From Deltaproteobacteria bacterium UBA5205 (GTDB lineage Bacteria > Desulfobacterota > Syntrophorhabdia > Syntrophorhabdales > Syntrophorhabdaceae): a stretch of 64,000 nucleotides of DNA. The notes under the pieces are model-generated. The model was not told the origin of the DNA, made no database searches, and was given only the letters and a program-made list of their open reading frames with translations. The stretch is from contig DHVP01000029.1 of the NCBI GenBank assembly GCA_002412715.1, forward strand, positions 1-64,000, written 5' to 3'. Below, one piece after another: positions 27,540 through 34,696 of the stretch. How positions within the stretch are numbered: position 1 is the first letter of the stretch; every line of letters starts with the position of its first letter. The translations under genes were made by a program, and so were the position numbers.

Positions 27540-27843
27540 AAAAGCGGCCCGGGCCGCTTGAATAGCTGGAACCGCTTGAACGTGATAGGACAAAAAACCG
27601 TCATTCCGGTTTGAAGTCCCGTAGTTTCAGTCGCGAAACGTGGGGGGGACGTAAACTCCTGGACACATGGGATAAGTTCAGGGGACGGAACAGGGGGGTT
27701 TTAAAATACGCGCTGTCAAGCGGCTCAAGCGGTTAAAGCTATTCAGGCGGTCCGGCCATTTAAAAAAACCTGCAGTTCAGCAGACTGTCGATACACGTGT
27801 TTTCTGTTTTTTTCACGCAATTCGAAAAATGTGAAGCCGCTCT
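27540..27843. repeat. 304-base intergenic region with palindrome and 9-nt-periodic inverted repeats
   Basis: A perfect 18-base palindrome AAGCGGCCCGGGCCGCTT sits at 27542-27559, right after the nfnB stop. It has no loop or T tract, so it is a doubtful terminator. GAATAGCTGGAACCGCTTGAA-type sequence at 27560-27580 is repeated in inverse at 27724-27744 with three mismatches in 21. The right arm lies in a run with 9-base period (CAAGCGGCT, CAAGCGGTT, AAAGCTATT, CAGGCGGTC) at 27717-27752. No gene is seen. Confidence 0.6.
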
Positions 27844-28443
27844 TCATCCCCAGATATCCGGCGCAGTCCCTTCGTCCCGGTGCCGTTTCAGTTCCCGTTT
27901 CCAGTATTCCTTGTCCCTTATACCGAGGCCTTCGAGGGAAACCTTTTTGATCTTCCTTATGTAGAGGCAGAAGTTATGGGTGTCGAAATGGACGACCCTG
28001 CCTGTATCGCCGCCCAGGTCGGAAGAGACTATCCTGATGCCGTCGTTGCGAAGAAATTGCTCGATGAAAGCGCAATTGACCCTGCCGACGCAGTGAAAAC
28101 TGTCCTTCCCGTCCTTAGGCACGAGCAGGGAACTGCCCCCGCAGACCTTGGCTCTGAGGTGTTTCCTCTCGGCGCCGAGCTTCAGCATGCCATTTATGAT
28201 AAGCTCCATGGCATGTACACCGTAGCGGCCTGCTTCGGTGATAACTATAGGCATGTCATTGGTATAGCGCCTGTTGCTCAGGAGAAAGTGGTTCATGCCC
28301 ACCACCCGGTTCACGGGATCATAAAGACATGCGGAAACGCATGAACCAAGAAGGGTGGAAATCCTGACCTGTTTGTCTGTCACATAATAATCTCCGGGAA
28401 AAAGTATGACCCGTTTCCCGTATGATTCTTCGCGAATTACCAT
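27844..28443 (-). CDS. cheD: Chemoreceptor glutamine deamidase CheD
   Basis: CheD deamidates glutamines of chemoreceptors and can interact with CheC. The family signatures are clear: STLLGSCVSACLYDP with the catalytic cysteine, MNHFLLS with the catalytic histidine, GVHAMELIINGMLKLGA, AKVCGGSSLL and SSDLGGDTGRVVHFD. It is 199 residues, longer than many CheD proteins, with a charged C-terminal extension after about 170. No other chemotaxis gene is in the window, so it is an orphan here. It may instead belong with genes elsewhere in the genome. Confidence 0.9.
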   Translation of the reverse strand: MVIREESYGKRVILFPGDYYVTDKQVRISTLLGSCVSACLYDPVNRVVGMNHFLLSNRRYTNDMPIVITEAGRYGVHAMELIINGMLKLGAERKHLRAKVCGGSSLLVPKDGKDSFHCVGRVNCAFIEQFLRNDGIRIVSSDLGGDTGRVVHFDTHNFCLYIRKIKKVSLEGLGIRDKEYWKRELKRHRDEGTAPDIWG

Positions 28444-28619
28444 ACCATACCATAACCTTTACCTCCGCCCAGCAGGTACCCCAAAAACCACCCTGCGAGA
28501 AAGTAATCGGTCAACCATCGAAAACCTTAACCCCCCGGAAACGGTTCCGGGTTGAAGGTTCAAGGTTCCAGTTCCAGAGTCGGGGTAAAAGTCAGAATCC
28601 CACCGGACATTCCATTGTT

Positions 28620-28724
28620 CGTCATTCCGGCGAAAGGCCGGATATTTCACCGTTGTTTTTCGCACTTGTTGTCACCTCGTATATATGTTTGCTACCGCGA
28701 CAAAGGTCTTCCGCCGGGATGACG
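28620..28724. mobile_element. MITE-like palindrome-ended element of about 105 bases
   Basis: CGTCATTCCGGCG (28620-28632) is mirrored by CGCCGGGATGACG (28712-28724). The reverse complement of the right end differs from the left at one of 13 bases. The left end also has its own short hairpin (CCGGCGAAAGGCCGG). There is no coding sequence inside. The ends resemble the widespread GTCATTCC-type non-autonomous repeats. A flanking duplication was not convincing. Confidence 0.45.
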
Positions 28725-28735
28725 GAGGAATGAGC

Positions 28736-28768
28736 TTGACGGTCTTTCGACGAAAAACATAGTATAAT
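28736..28768 (+). promoter_or_regulatory. Candidate promoter of the flavin reductase gene
   Basis: TTGACG (28736-28741) pairs with CATAGT (28758-28763) at 16 bases. A perfect TATAAT (28763-28768) is also present but 21 bases from that -35, so which elements act is uncertain. Transcription would start about 30-35 bases before ATG 28809. Confidence 0.4.
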
Positions 28769-28808
28769 ATTGAGACTTGGACTTGAAACTTTTTCCTTGG
28801 AGGTCACC

Positions 28809-29315
28809 ATGAATACCGTATTTCAGGAAACGAAGCCTGAGGATATCGGGCGGAACCCTTTCAAGCTCATCGGGGCGGATTGGATGCTGATAACGGCGGG
28901 AACGAAGGATTCCTTCAATACGATGACCGGCGCCTGGGGCGGTCTTGGCGTCATGTGGGATAAACGGGTCGCTATGTGTCTCGTTCGCCCGAACCGATAC
29001 ACCTATGAGTTCATGGAACGCTCCTGGTCGTTCAGTCTGAGTTTCTTTGATGAGCAATACCGCGACGCCTTAACGTATTGCGGCACAAAATCAGGCAGGG
29101 ATGTCAATAAGGTGGCCCAAACGGGCCTCACCCCGGTCTTCGGCGAAGACACAGTATACTTCGCCCAGTCGCGACTCGTTATTGAGTGCAGAAAGATCTA
29201 TTTTCAGGACATCCTCCCCGGGAATTTTCTTATCCCCGAAATCGACGGTTTTTACCCTAAGAAAGATTACCACAGGATGTACTTTGGCGAGATCATCCGC
29301 TGCCTGTCCAGATAG
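28809..29315 (+). CDS. Flavin reductase family (FMN-binding) protein
   Basis: 168 residues of the split-barrel flavin reductase-like fold (DIM6/NTAB group), which binds FMN and often moves electrons from NAD(P)H. The fold is shown by LIGADWMLITAG, FNTMTGAWGGLGVMWDK, RVAMCLVRPNRYTYEFME and SWSFSLSFFDE. The C-terminal half ends in a metal- or flavin-contact-like YHRMYFGEIIRCL. The open frame begins at 28770, but GGAGG at 28799-28803 sits 5 bases before ATG 28809, and the promoter lies between, so 28809 is the start. The substrate is unknown. Confidence 0.88.
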   Translation: MNTVFQETKPEDIGRNPFKLIGADWMLITAGTKDSFNTMTGAWGGLGVMWDKRVAMCLVRPNRYTYEFMERSWSFSLSFFDEQYRDALTYCGTKSGRDVNKVAQTGLTPVFGEDTVYFAQSRLVIECRKIYFQDILPGNFLIPEIDGFYPKKDYHRMYFGEIIRCLSR

Positions 29316-29338
29316 CCTTCAACGAACAAAGTTCTTCT

Positions 29339-29378
29339 AATAGGTCCCATGGGTCGTATAAGTCCTATAGGGCCTATT
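29339..29378. repeat. ATAGGTCC-type palindromic repeat, copy 1
   Basis: AATAGGTCCC at the left is inverted as GGGCCTATT at the right, around CATGGGTCGTATAAGTCCTATA. The core TATAAGTCCTATAGG is shared, with one difference, with the element at 47241-47269. It may act as a terminator of the flavin reductase gene. Confidence 0.5.
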
Positions 29379-29392
29379 TCATTTTTCTTCCC

Positions 29393-29430
29393 TTGACAAA
29401 TCCAGGATCGGGCTTTAATCTAATTTAGAT
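29393..29430 (+). promoter_or_regulatory. arsR promoter with overlapping palindromic operator
   Basis: A perfect TTGACA (29393-29398), then 17 bases, then TAATCT (29416-29421). Overlapping the -10 is the exact inverted repeat ATCTAA-T-TTAGAT (29418-29430). A repressor bound there would block RNA polymerase, the classic autoregulated ArsR arrangement. Promoter geometry and palindrome are seen directly; the binding protein is inferred from position. Confidence 0.65.
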
Positions 29431-29469
29431 ATGATGAAACAAAGCAACAAATAAACCAAAGGAGCGAAA

Positions 29470-29811
29470 ATGGACCCTCAGCAAGAACGAGAGGTTTTCG
29501 AATTGCAGGCTGATGTGTGCCTGGCGCTTGCCAATTCCCGGCGGCTTCAGATACTCGGTCTGCTTAAGGACGGGGAAAGGTCTGTGGGGCAGATGCTTGA
29601 AAAGATCGAGATAAACAAAGCCAACATGTCCCAGCATCTTTCAATCCTTAAACAAAAAGGACTCCTTGTGTCGCGCCGGGAGGGTACCGTGGTCTATTAC
29701 CGGCTGGCGAGCCCCAGGATTACCGAAGCCTGCTCTATCATGCGGGACGTTCTCCTCGAGACCCTCAGACAGAAGGAGCGCCTTTCGAAAAGCATGCAGG
29801 ATGTCCTGTAA
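29470..29811 (+). CDS. ArsR-family winged-helix transcriptional repressor
   Basis: 113 residues with the ArsR/SmtB fold: DVCLALANSRRLQILGLLKDGE, then SVGQMLEKIEINKANMSQHLSILKQKGLL as the helix-turn-helix, then the wing VSRREGTVVYYRL. There is no ELCVCDL metal motif. The only cysteines are Cys17 in DVCLALAN and one near the C-terminus (EACSIM), so it may sense redox state or another effector rather than arsenite. An overlapping promoter-operator lies upstream, and an Fe-S membrane protein gene follows within 33 bases. Together they look like a regulator-effector pair. Confidence 0.9.
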   Translation: MDPQQEREVFELQADVCLALANSRRLQILGLLKDGERSVGQMLEKIEINKANMSQHLSILKQKGLLVSRREGTVVYYRLASPRITEACSIMRDVLLETLRQKERLSKSMQDVL

Positions 29812-29844
29812 CGCCGGTTGGACGTATCAAAAGGTGAGGAACCG

Positions 29845-30555
29845 ATGAAAGAAACAAGAAGAGATGACATCATGAAACAAAATCCACAGTCGGGAAAGAA
29901 AGTCCTTGATGAGGCGAAACGATCGAGGCGGTTGAGGCAGGTTCTCTTCGGGTCGCTCTTCCTCGTTCTGCTTGCAGCGGGATGGTTTTATTCCCTGATA
30001 GGGTATTTCATCCCCCTGTGCATGGTCGCCGGCGTCGGACTCGCCGCCGTTCGGGGGAGGAAGTGGTGCAGCTGGATGTGCCCCCGGGGATCCTTTGCCG
30101 ATACATATATGAAAGCGATAAGCCCGGAACGGAGAATGCCCCGCTGGTTACGAGGCGCAATGGTCAGGGCCGGGGTTATTATTTTCCTCATGACCATGCT
30201 CACCTATCAGATCGTACGGCTCTGGCCCGATCCTTATGCCATCGGCAGGTTCTTTGTCGTTCTCCTGACCGTCACCACTGTCGTCGGAGCTTTTATGGCC
30301 CTGGTCCTCCATCAGCGCGCCTGGTGTTCGATCTGTCCCATCGGAAGCCTGTCGAGCTGGGTCGGAAGGAATCGTTACCAACTCACAATGGACAAGGACG
30401 CCTGCATAGACTGCGGCCTTTGTGCGAAGACATGCCCCATGCAGCTCGCCCCCTCGGAGATGAAAAAGGGCGAAACCATGAGCTTCAAGGGCGATTGCCT
30501 TAAGTGCGGGCTTTGTGTGAAGGGGTGTCCGAAAGGGGCGCTCAGCTTCCCCTGA
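29845..30555 (+). CDS. NapH-like membrane protein with ferredoxin clusters
   Basis: About 236 residues. After a basic N-terminus there are about four membrane helices (near 35-75 and 110-160). Each pair carries the motif of NapH/YccM-type quinol-linked electron carriers: WCSWMCPRGSF and WCSICPIGSLSSW. Two 4Fe-4S ferredoxin motifs are at the C-terminus (CIDCGLCAKTCPM and CLKCGLCVKGCPKGA). The likely role is electron transfer between the quinone pool or membrane and soluble Fe-S proteins. The frame opens at TTG 29818, but GAGGA before ATG 29845 is a better ribosome site. It is co-transcribed with the ArsR gene. Confidence 0.88.
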   Translation: MKETRRDDIMKQNPQSGKKVLDEAKRSRRLRQVLFGSLFLVLLAAGWFYSLIGYFIPLCMVAGVGLAAVRGRKWCSWMCPRGSFADTYMKAISPERRMPRWLRGAMVRAGVIIFLMTMLTYQIVRLWPDPYAIGRFFVVLLTVTTVVGAFMALVLHQRAWCSICPIGSLSSWVGRNRYQLTMDKDACIDCGLCAKTCPMQLAPSEMKKGETMSFKGDCLKCGLCVKGCPKGALSFP

Positions 30556-30574
30556 GAACCATGTGTTCCATTCA

Positions 30575-30603
30575 TTGACAAAGCCCCCCAATTACTGTAA
30601 TAT
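30575..30603 (+). promoter_or_regulatory. Strong promoter of the redox-sensor gene cluster
   Basis: A perfect TTGACA (30575-30580), 17 bases, TAATAT (30598-30603). It lies inside the open frame that begins at 30563, so that first ATG cannot be the translation start of the main transcript. A small palindrome GTAATTTAC follows at 30609-30617. Confidence 0.7.
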
Positions 30604-30637
30604 TTGTGGTAATTTACTAAATTTGCAGTGTATTTGG

Positions 30638-32767
30638 ATGAATACCGTACGCGATCTCATGACACAAGAATGCCGGGGAGATTCCAGGGTAGAGGTCAAT
30701 AACCGTAAATGCCGCAGGTGTTTTTACTGCGTCCAGCTCTGTCCCGCAAAGGCCATTAAACTCGAGAAGGAATCAATACGCATCATCCCGGACCGGTGCA
30801 TACTCTGCGGCAACTGTATTACGGGGTGCCCGCACAGGGCAATGACGTATCAAAGCGACGCAAGTGTCGTCAGGGATTTGATCAAGGAAAACGAAAACGT
30901 TGTGGCCTGCATCGATCCCGCCTTTCCGGCGGTACTTGACAACGTAACCCCTTGGGGTTTCAGCTATGCCTTGAAGGCGCTGGGGTTCAAAGAGGTGTGG
31001 GAAGGCGCCGTAGGCACCGAGCTCATAAGCGGGGCGTACCGGAAGCTTCTCGCGAGCGACCTTAAAAAACCCGTTATATCCTCTTTCTGCCCCGTCATCG
31101 TCTCCTATATCGAGAAATACCTTCCCCAGCTTATCGACAACCTTGCGCCTATCGTGTCCCCCATGGTGGCGGCGGGAAGGGCGATCAAAAAGGTGAAAGG
31201 AGCCGGCTGGCGGGTTGTTTATATTGCCCCGTGCCTGGCCCGGATCGGTGAAATGGACCACGAGGAGACCTCGGATGCCATCGATCACGTCATTACCTTT
31301 CGCGACATAAGGTTCATGTTCGCCGAAGCGGGGATTAACCCGAGGCACGTCGACGAGGCGCCCTTTGACGGGGCCGCATCGGCGCTCGGCAGGATCGTTC
31401 CCGTCATAGGGGGGCTCAACCGGAGCCTGGGGCACAGCTTTGACGTCCTTGTGGGCGAGGTGAGCGTCGCCTACGGGCGAAGACGTGTCATAGCCGCCTT
31501 GAACCAGCTTGCGAAAGGGTCCATACAGGCGAAATTTCTCGATCTTGTTTTCTGTGACGGCTGCGTGGACGGTCCTTTTGTCGAGCGGGAGCTCTCGGTC
31601 GTGGGACGCAGGCAGATCGTATCGCGGTACGCCAAATCGCAGTTCAATCCCCTGTCGGCCTCGATGCTGCAAAAGACATTGAGAGACTTCGCCGACATAG
31701 ACATTACGCGCACTCATCAGCCGGGTGTTCAGAAGCTCCCCGATCCGACGGAAGAGCAGATACGCGCGGTCCTCAAGAAGATAAACAAGCTTCCCCCGCA
31801 CAACAACCTCGATTGCCGTTCCTGCGGCTACAATACCTGCCGGGAAAAGGCCGTCGCGGTCGTGCAGGGCATATCGGAGGCCGAATACTGCCTGCCGTAC
31901 CTCCTGGAAGACTCGAAACGCATCTACCAGCAGCTTGAAAAGTCCCACAGGGAACTGCAGCAGTCCCACCAGGAGTTGGAACAGGCCCAGTTCCAGCTCA
32001 TAAGAACGGAAAAGCTGGCCGCCCTCGGGCAGCTTGCGGCCGGAGTAGCCCACGAGATAAACAACCCTCTGGGAACGATCACCATTTATGCCCATATCCT
32101 GGCGAGGTCCCTCGAGGCCGATGATCCGAGAAAGGAAGACATCGACCTTATCATAACCGAGGCCGACAGGACAAAGGCGATCGTCCAGGGGCTTTTAAGC
32201 TTCGCCCGGGAGACAAAGCTCAAACCCGGAGAGACCAACATCAACGACCTTATCGAGGAAACCCTGAGCCTTCTTGTGAACCAGGTGCTCTTTCAAAACA
32301 TCAAGATCAAGAAGACCCTGGGGGACGACATCCCCATGCTTTTCGCCGATGCGACGCAGCTTAAGCAGGTCTTTCTGAACATCATGCTCAACGCGGCACA
32401 GGCGATGGAAGGCAAGGGGTCTCTCACGATCACGACGGCGCACGACGCCGGTGTCATCAGCGTAAAGATCCGCGACACGGGACCGGGAATCCCGCCGGAA
32501 AATATCGGCAAGCTCTTCAACCCCTTCTTTACGACCAAGGAGAAGGGTACAGGGCTCGGGCTCGCGATCTCCTACGGCATCGTCGAGCGCCATTCCGGAC
32601 AGATCGACGTTGAGACCGAACTGGGAAAGGGAAGCACATTCATCATCACCCTGCCCGTCAATGCGGAAGGTACGGGCATACTATCGCAGGCCAAAGGATT
32701 AGCGGCAAATCAAAATATAAATACAGGGAGAAGGAACCATGGCACAAAAAAGAATTCTAATCATTGA
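30638..32767 (+). CDS. Ferredoxin/[FeFe]-hydrogenase-like domain sensor histidine kinase
   Basis: About 709 residues. Domains: two 4Fe-4S ferredoxin motifs (CRRCFYCVQLCP and CILCGNCITGCP), a [FeFe]-hydrogenase large-subunit-like domain (about 60-375), a further 4Fe-4S motif (CRSCGYNTC, completed by EAEYC), a coiled coil, a HisKA box GVAHEINNPLG with His472, and an ATPase domain with GTGLGLAI. In the H-cluster domain, Cys151 (SFCPV), Cys199 (APCLAR), Cys306 and Cys309 (FCDGCVDG) can hold a cubane. The proton-relay cysteine and the Lys of loop 2 are lost, so catalysis is unlikely and H2, CO or redox sensing is more likely. The promoter inside the frame makes 30638 the start. Confidence 0.9.
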   Translation: MNTVRDLMTQECRGDSRVEVNNRKCRRCFYCVQLCPAKAIKLEKESIRIIPDRCILCGNCITGCPHRAMTYQSDASVVRDLIKENENVVACIDPAFPAVLDNVTPWGFSYALKALGFKEVWEGAVGTELISGAYRKLLASDLKKPVISSFCPVIVSYIEKYLPQLIDNLAPIVSPMVAAGRAIKKVKGAGWRVVYIAPCLARIGEMDHEETSDAIDHVITFRDIRFMFAEAGINPRHVDEAPFDGAASALGRIVPVIGGLNRSLGHSFDVLVGEVSVAYGRRRVIAALNQLAKGSIQAKFLDLVFCDGCVDGPFVERELSVVGRRQIVSRYAKSQFNPLSASMLQKTLRDFADIDITRTHQPGVQKLPDPTEEQIRAVLKKINKLPPHNNLDCRSCGYNTCREKAVAVVQGISEAEYCLPYLLEDSKRIYQQLEKSHRELQQSHQELEQAQFQLIRTEKLAALGQLAAGVAHEINNPLGTITIYAHILARSLEADDPRKEDIDLIITEADRTKAIVQGLLSFARETKLKPGETNINDLIEETLSLLVNQVLFQNIKIKKTLGDDIPMLFADATQLKQVFLNIMLNAAQAMEGKGSLTITTAHDAGVISVKIRDTGPGIPPENIGKLFNPFFTTKEKGTGLGLAISYGIVERHSGQIDVETELGKGSTFIITLPVNAEGTGILSQAKGLAANQNINTGRRNHGTKKNSNH

Positions 32768-33134
32768 TGACGACGTCGACTTCGTTGATCTCAATAGGGC
32801 TGTCCTTGAGAACAACGGGTTCGAGGTCGAAACGGCATTCTCGGCTCGCGAGGGAATGGACAAGGTTCAGTTCGAAGTCCCGGACCTCATCCTCCTCGAC
32901 CTCATGCTCGAGAAACACGACACGGGTTTCAGCTTTGCCAAGGCGATCAAGGCGGATCCCCGCTACAAACAGATCCCCATCCTGATGATCTCCGCCGTTG
33001 CCGGTGAGACGGGATATGATTTTTCGCAGGATCAGGATGGCTACTGGATGAAGACGGATGATTTCGTCGCAAAACCGGTTGAGCCGGAAGAACTGGTAAA
33101 AAGAATAAACGCCCTCATCGAAAGGGCGAAATAG
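32739..33134 (+). CDS. Single-domain response regulator (receiver only)
   Basis: 131 residues, a CheY-like receiver with the acidic pocket IIDDDVD (Asp10-12), phospho-acceptor Asp54 in LILLDLM, and the conserved lysine in FVAKPVEPEE. There is no output domain, so it probably relays phosphate or binds a partner protein. An insert of acidic and aromatic residues (ETGYDFSQDQDGYWMKTDD) before the Lys is unusual. AGGGAGAAGG gives a good ribosome site, and the gene starts within the last 29 bases of the kinase gene, so the two are translationally close. Confidence 0.9.
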   Translation: MAQKRILIIDDDVDFVDLNRAVLENNGFEVETAFSAREGMDKVQFEVPDLILLDLMLEKHDTGFSFAKAIKADPRYKQIPILMISAVAGETGYDFSQDQDGYWMKTDDFVAKPVEPEELVKRINALIERAK

Positions 33135-33149
33135 GGGTATCCTTCGGGA

Positions 33150-34658
33150 ATGGCAATGGCCGAACCTGTCAACATCCTTGTTGTCGACGATGAAAAAGGT
33201 ATCCGTGAAGGGTGCCGGAGGATTCTCATATCCGAGGGGTACGGCGTCGATGTCGCCGAAAACGGTAAACTCGCGCTGGAGATGGTCAAGGGAAAACCCT
33301 ACGATCTTATCCTTGTCGACCTCATGATGCCCGTCATGGGCGGACTTGAGCTGATGGAACATGTGCGGCAGATCGATCCGGGCATCATCCTGGTGGTCAT
33401 CACCGGGTTCGCCACGGTGGAGACGGCTGTTGACGCGATGAAACACGGCGCCTACGATTACATACCCAAGCCCTTCAACCCGGACCAGCTTCTGGCGGTT
33501 CTGGGCAGGGGCCTCGACAAGCGGCGGCTCACCATTGAAAAGGAAAAGCTGCGCGAAGAAAGGGATCAGCGGCTCCTCGAGGTGGCAAGCGAGAAATCGA
33601 AGCTGCATACCATCGTTAACTCGATGGCCGACGGCATCCTCGTCATAAACCGCGAACACCAGCTTGTCCTGTGGAACCCGGCGGTAGTCAAGATGCTCAA
33701 CGTAACGGGCAGGGTCGACGATTCCGGGGTCGGGATGGACTTCCAGAAGGCGTTGAAGCAGCAAGATCTGATCGATGTTATCAACAAGGCATTCTCTCCT
33801 GATTTTTCCCAGTACACAATCATCTCGGAAGAGGTGGTTCTGGCCGGGGAGGTGCCGAAGACCTTGATGGTCATAGTGGCGGGAGTACGCGATGAAAAAG
33901 GCGAGAATCTGGGCGTCGTTTGCACATTTCGCGATATCTCAGGCCTCAAGGAGGTCGAAGAAATAAAATCGCAGTTCGTGAGGATGGTGGCGCACGAGAT
34001 TCGGGCGCCGCTGGGCGCCATTGAGGGGTATCTCAACGCCTATCTCACGGGTGTTGCGGGCACGGACCCGCAATTCAACCGCCAGATGCTGGAGCGGGCA
34101 AAGTTGAGGGCGCATTCTCTCATGGACCTCGTCAACGACCTCCTGCTCTTCGCAAAACTGGAATCGAAAAAAGTGGTAAGGAAAAAAGAGTTCCTCGACA
34201 TGACGGAGATTATCGAAGGCACCGTCGACCTCTTCAAGGTCCAGGGTTCGACAAAGGACGTTTCATTTTTTGTCGATATACCTGAAAAACTGCCCCTCAT
34301 CGAAGCCGACAAAGCCGAGATGGAACAACTGCTCACGAACCTCGTGTCCAATGCCATGAAGTACAATGTCAAGAACGGCAAGGTCACGGTCAGGGCCGCA
34401 ACGGAGGCTCACTATCTCAGCATAGGCGTGAGCGATACCGGTATCGGCATTGACGAGGCGTCCCTCCCCAACATTTTCGACGAGTTCTACCGGGTGCAGG
34501 GGCCCAACACGCGCTATACCACAGGCACGGGATTGGGGCTTTCCATCGTAAAAAGGATCGTGGAATCCCATTTCGGGCGTATAGAGGTCGAGAGCAAAGC
34601 CGGGCAGGGAACGGTGTTTACCGTCAAGTTGCCTCTGAAACAGATGAACGAAAAGTAA
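33150..34658 (+). CDS. REC-PAS histidine kinase
   Basis: 502 residues, soluble. An N-terminal receiver (about 7-122, acidic pair VVDDE, phospho-acceptor Asp57 in LILVDLMMP, lysine in IPKPFNP) is followed by a coiled coil and a PAS domain (about 145-265, DGILVINREHQLVLWNPA). Next come a HisKA box MVAHEIRAPLGAIEG with His282 and an ATPase domain with NLVSNAMKYN, DTGIGI and GTGLGLSIV. A receiver at the front suggests it receives phosphate or an inhibitory input from the upstream kinase, making a relay of the three proteins. An ATG two codons later is an alternative start. Confidence 0.92.
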   Translation: MAMAEPVNILVVDDEKGIREGCRRILISEGYGVDVAENGKLALEMVKGKPYDLILVDLMMPVMGGLELMEHVRQIDPGIILVVITGFATVETAVDAMKHGAYDYIPKPFNPDQLLAVLGRGLDKRRLTIEKEKLREERDQRLLEVASEKSKLHTIVNSMADGILVINREHQLVLWNPAVVKMLNVTGRVDDSGVGMDFQKALKQQDLIDVINKAFSPDFSQYTIISEEVVLAGEVPKTLMVIVAGVRDEKGENLGVVCTFRDISGLKEVEEIKSQFVRMVAHEIRAPLGAIEGYLNAYLTGVAGTDPQFNRQMLERAKLRAHSLMDLVNDLLLFAKLESKKVVRKKEFLDMTEIIEGTVDLFKVQGSTKDVSFFVDIPEKLPLIEADKAEMEQLLTNLVSNAMKYNVKNGKVTVRAATEAHYLSIGVSDTGIGIDEASLPNIFDEFYRVQGPNTRYTTGTGLGLSIVKRIVESHFGRIEVESKAGQGTVFTVKLPLKQMNEK

Positions 34659-34696
34659 CTATTTTGATAGAATTAAACTTTTAAAAAGGAGACGTC

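Larger units (their letters stand above)
28444..28808. other. 365-base divergent intergenic region between cheD and the flavin reductase
   Basis: Contains a TTCAAGGTTCCAGTTCCAG-type low-complexity stretch (28555-28578), a MITE-like element (28620-28724) and promoter-like sequences for the flavin reductase at 28736-28768. No gene is supported. Confidence 0.5.

Noticed and set aside
30773..32095. 440-residue reverse-strand open frame inside the hydrogenase-like kinase gene
   Set aside because: It has low-complexity, arginine-rich sequence with no domain. The forward frame has many conserved Fe-S and kinase motifs.
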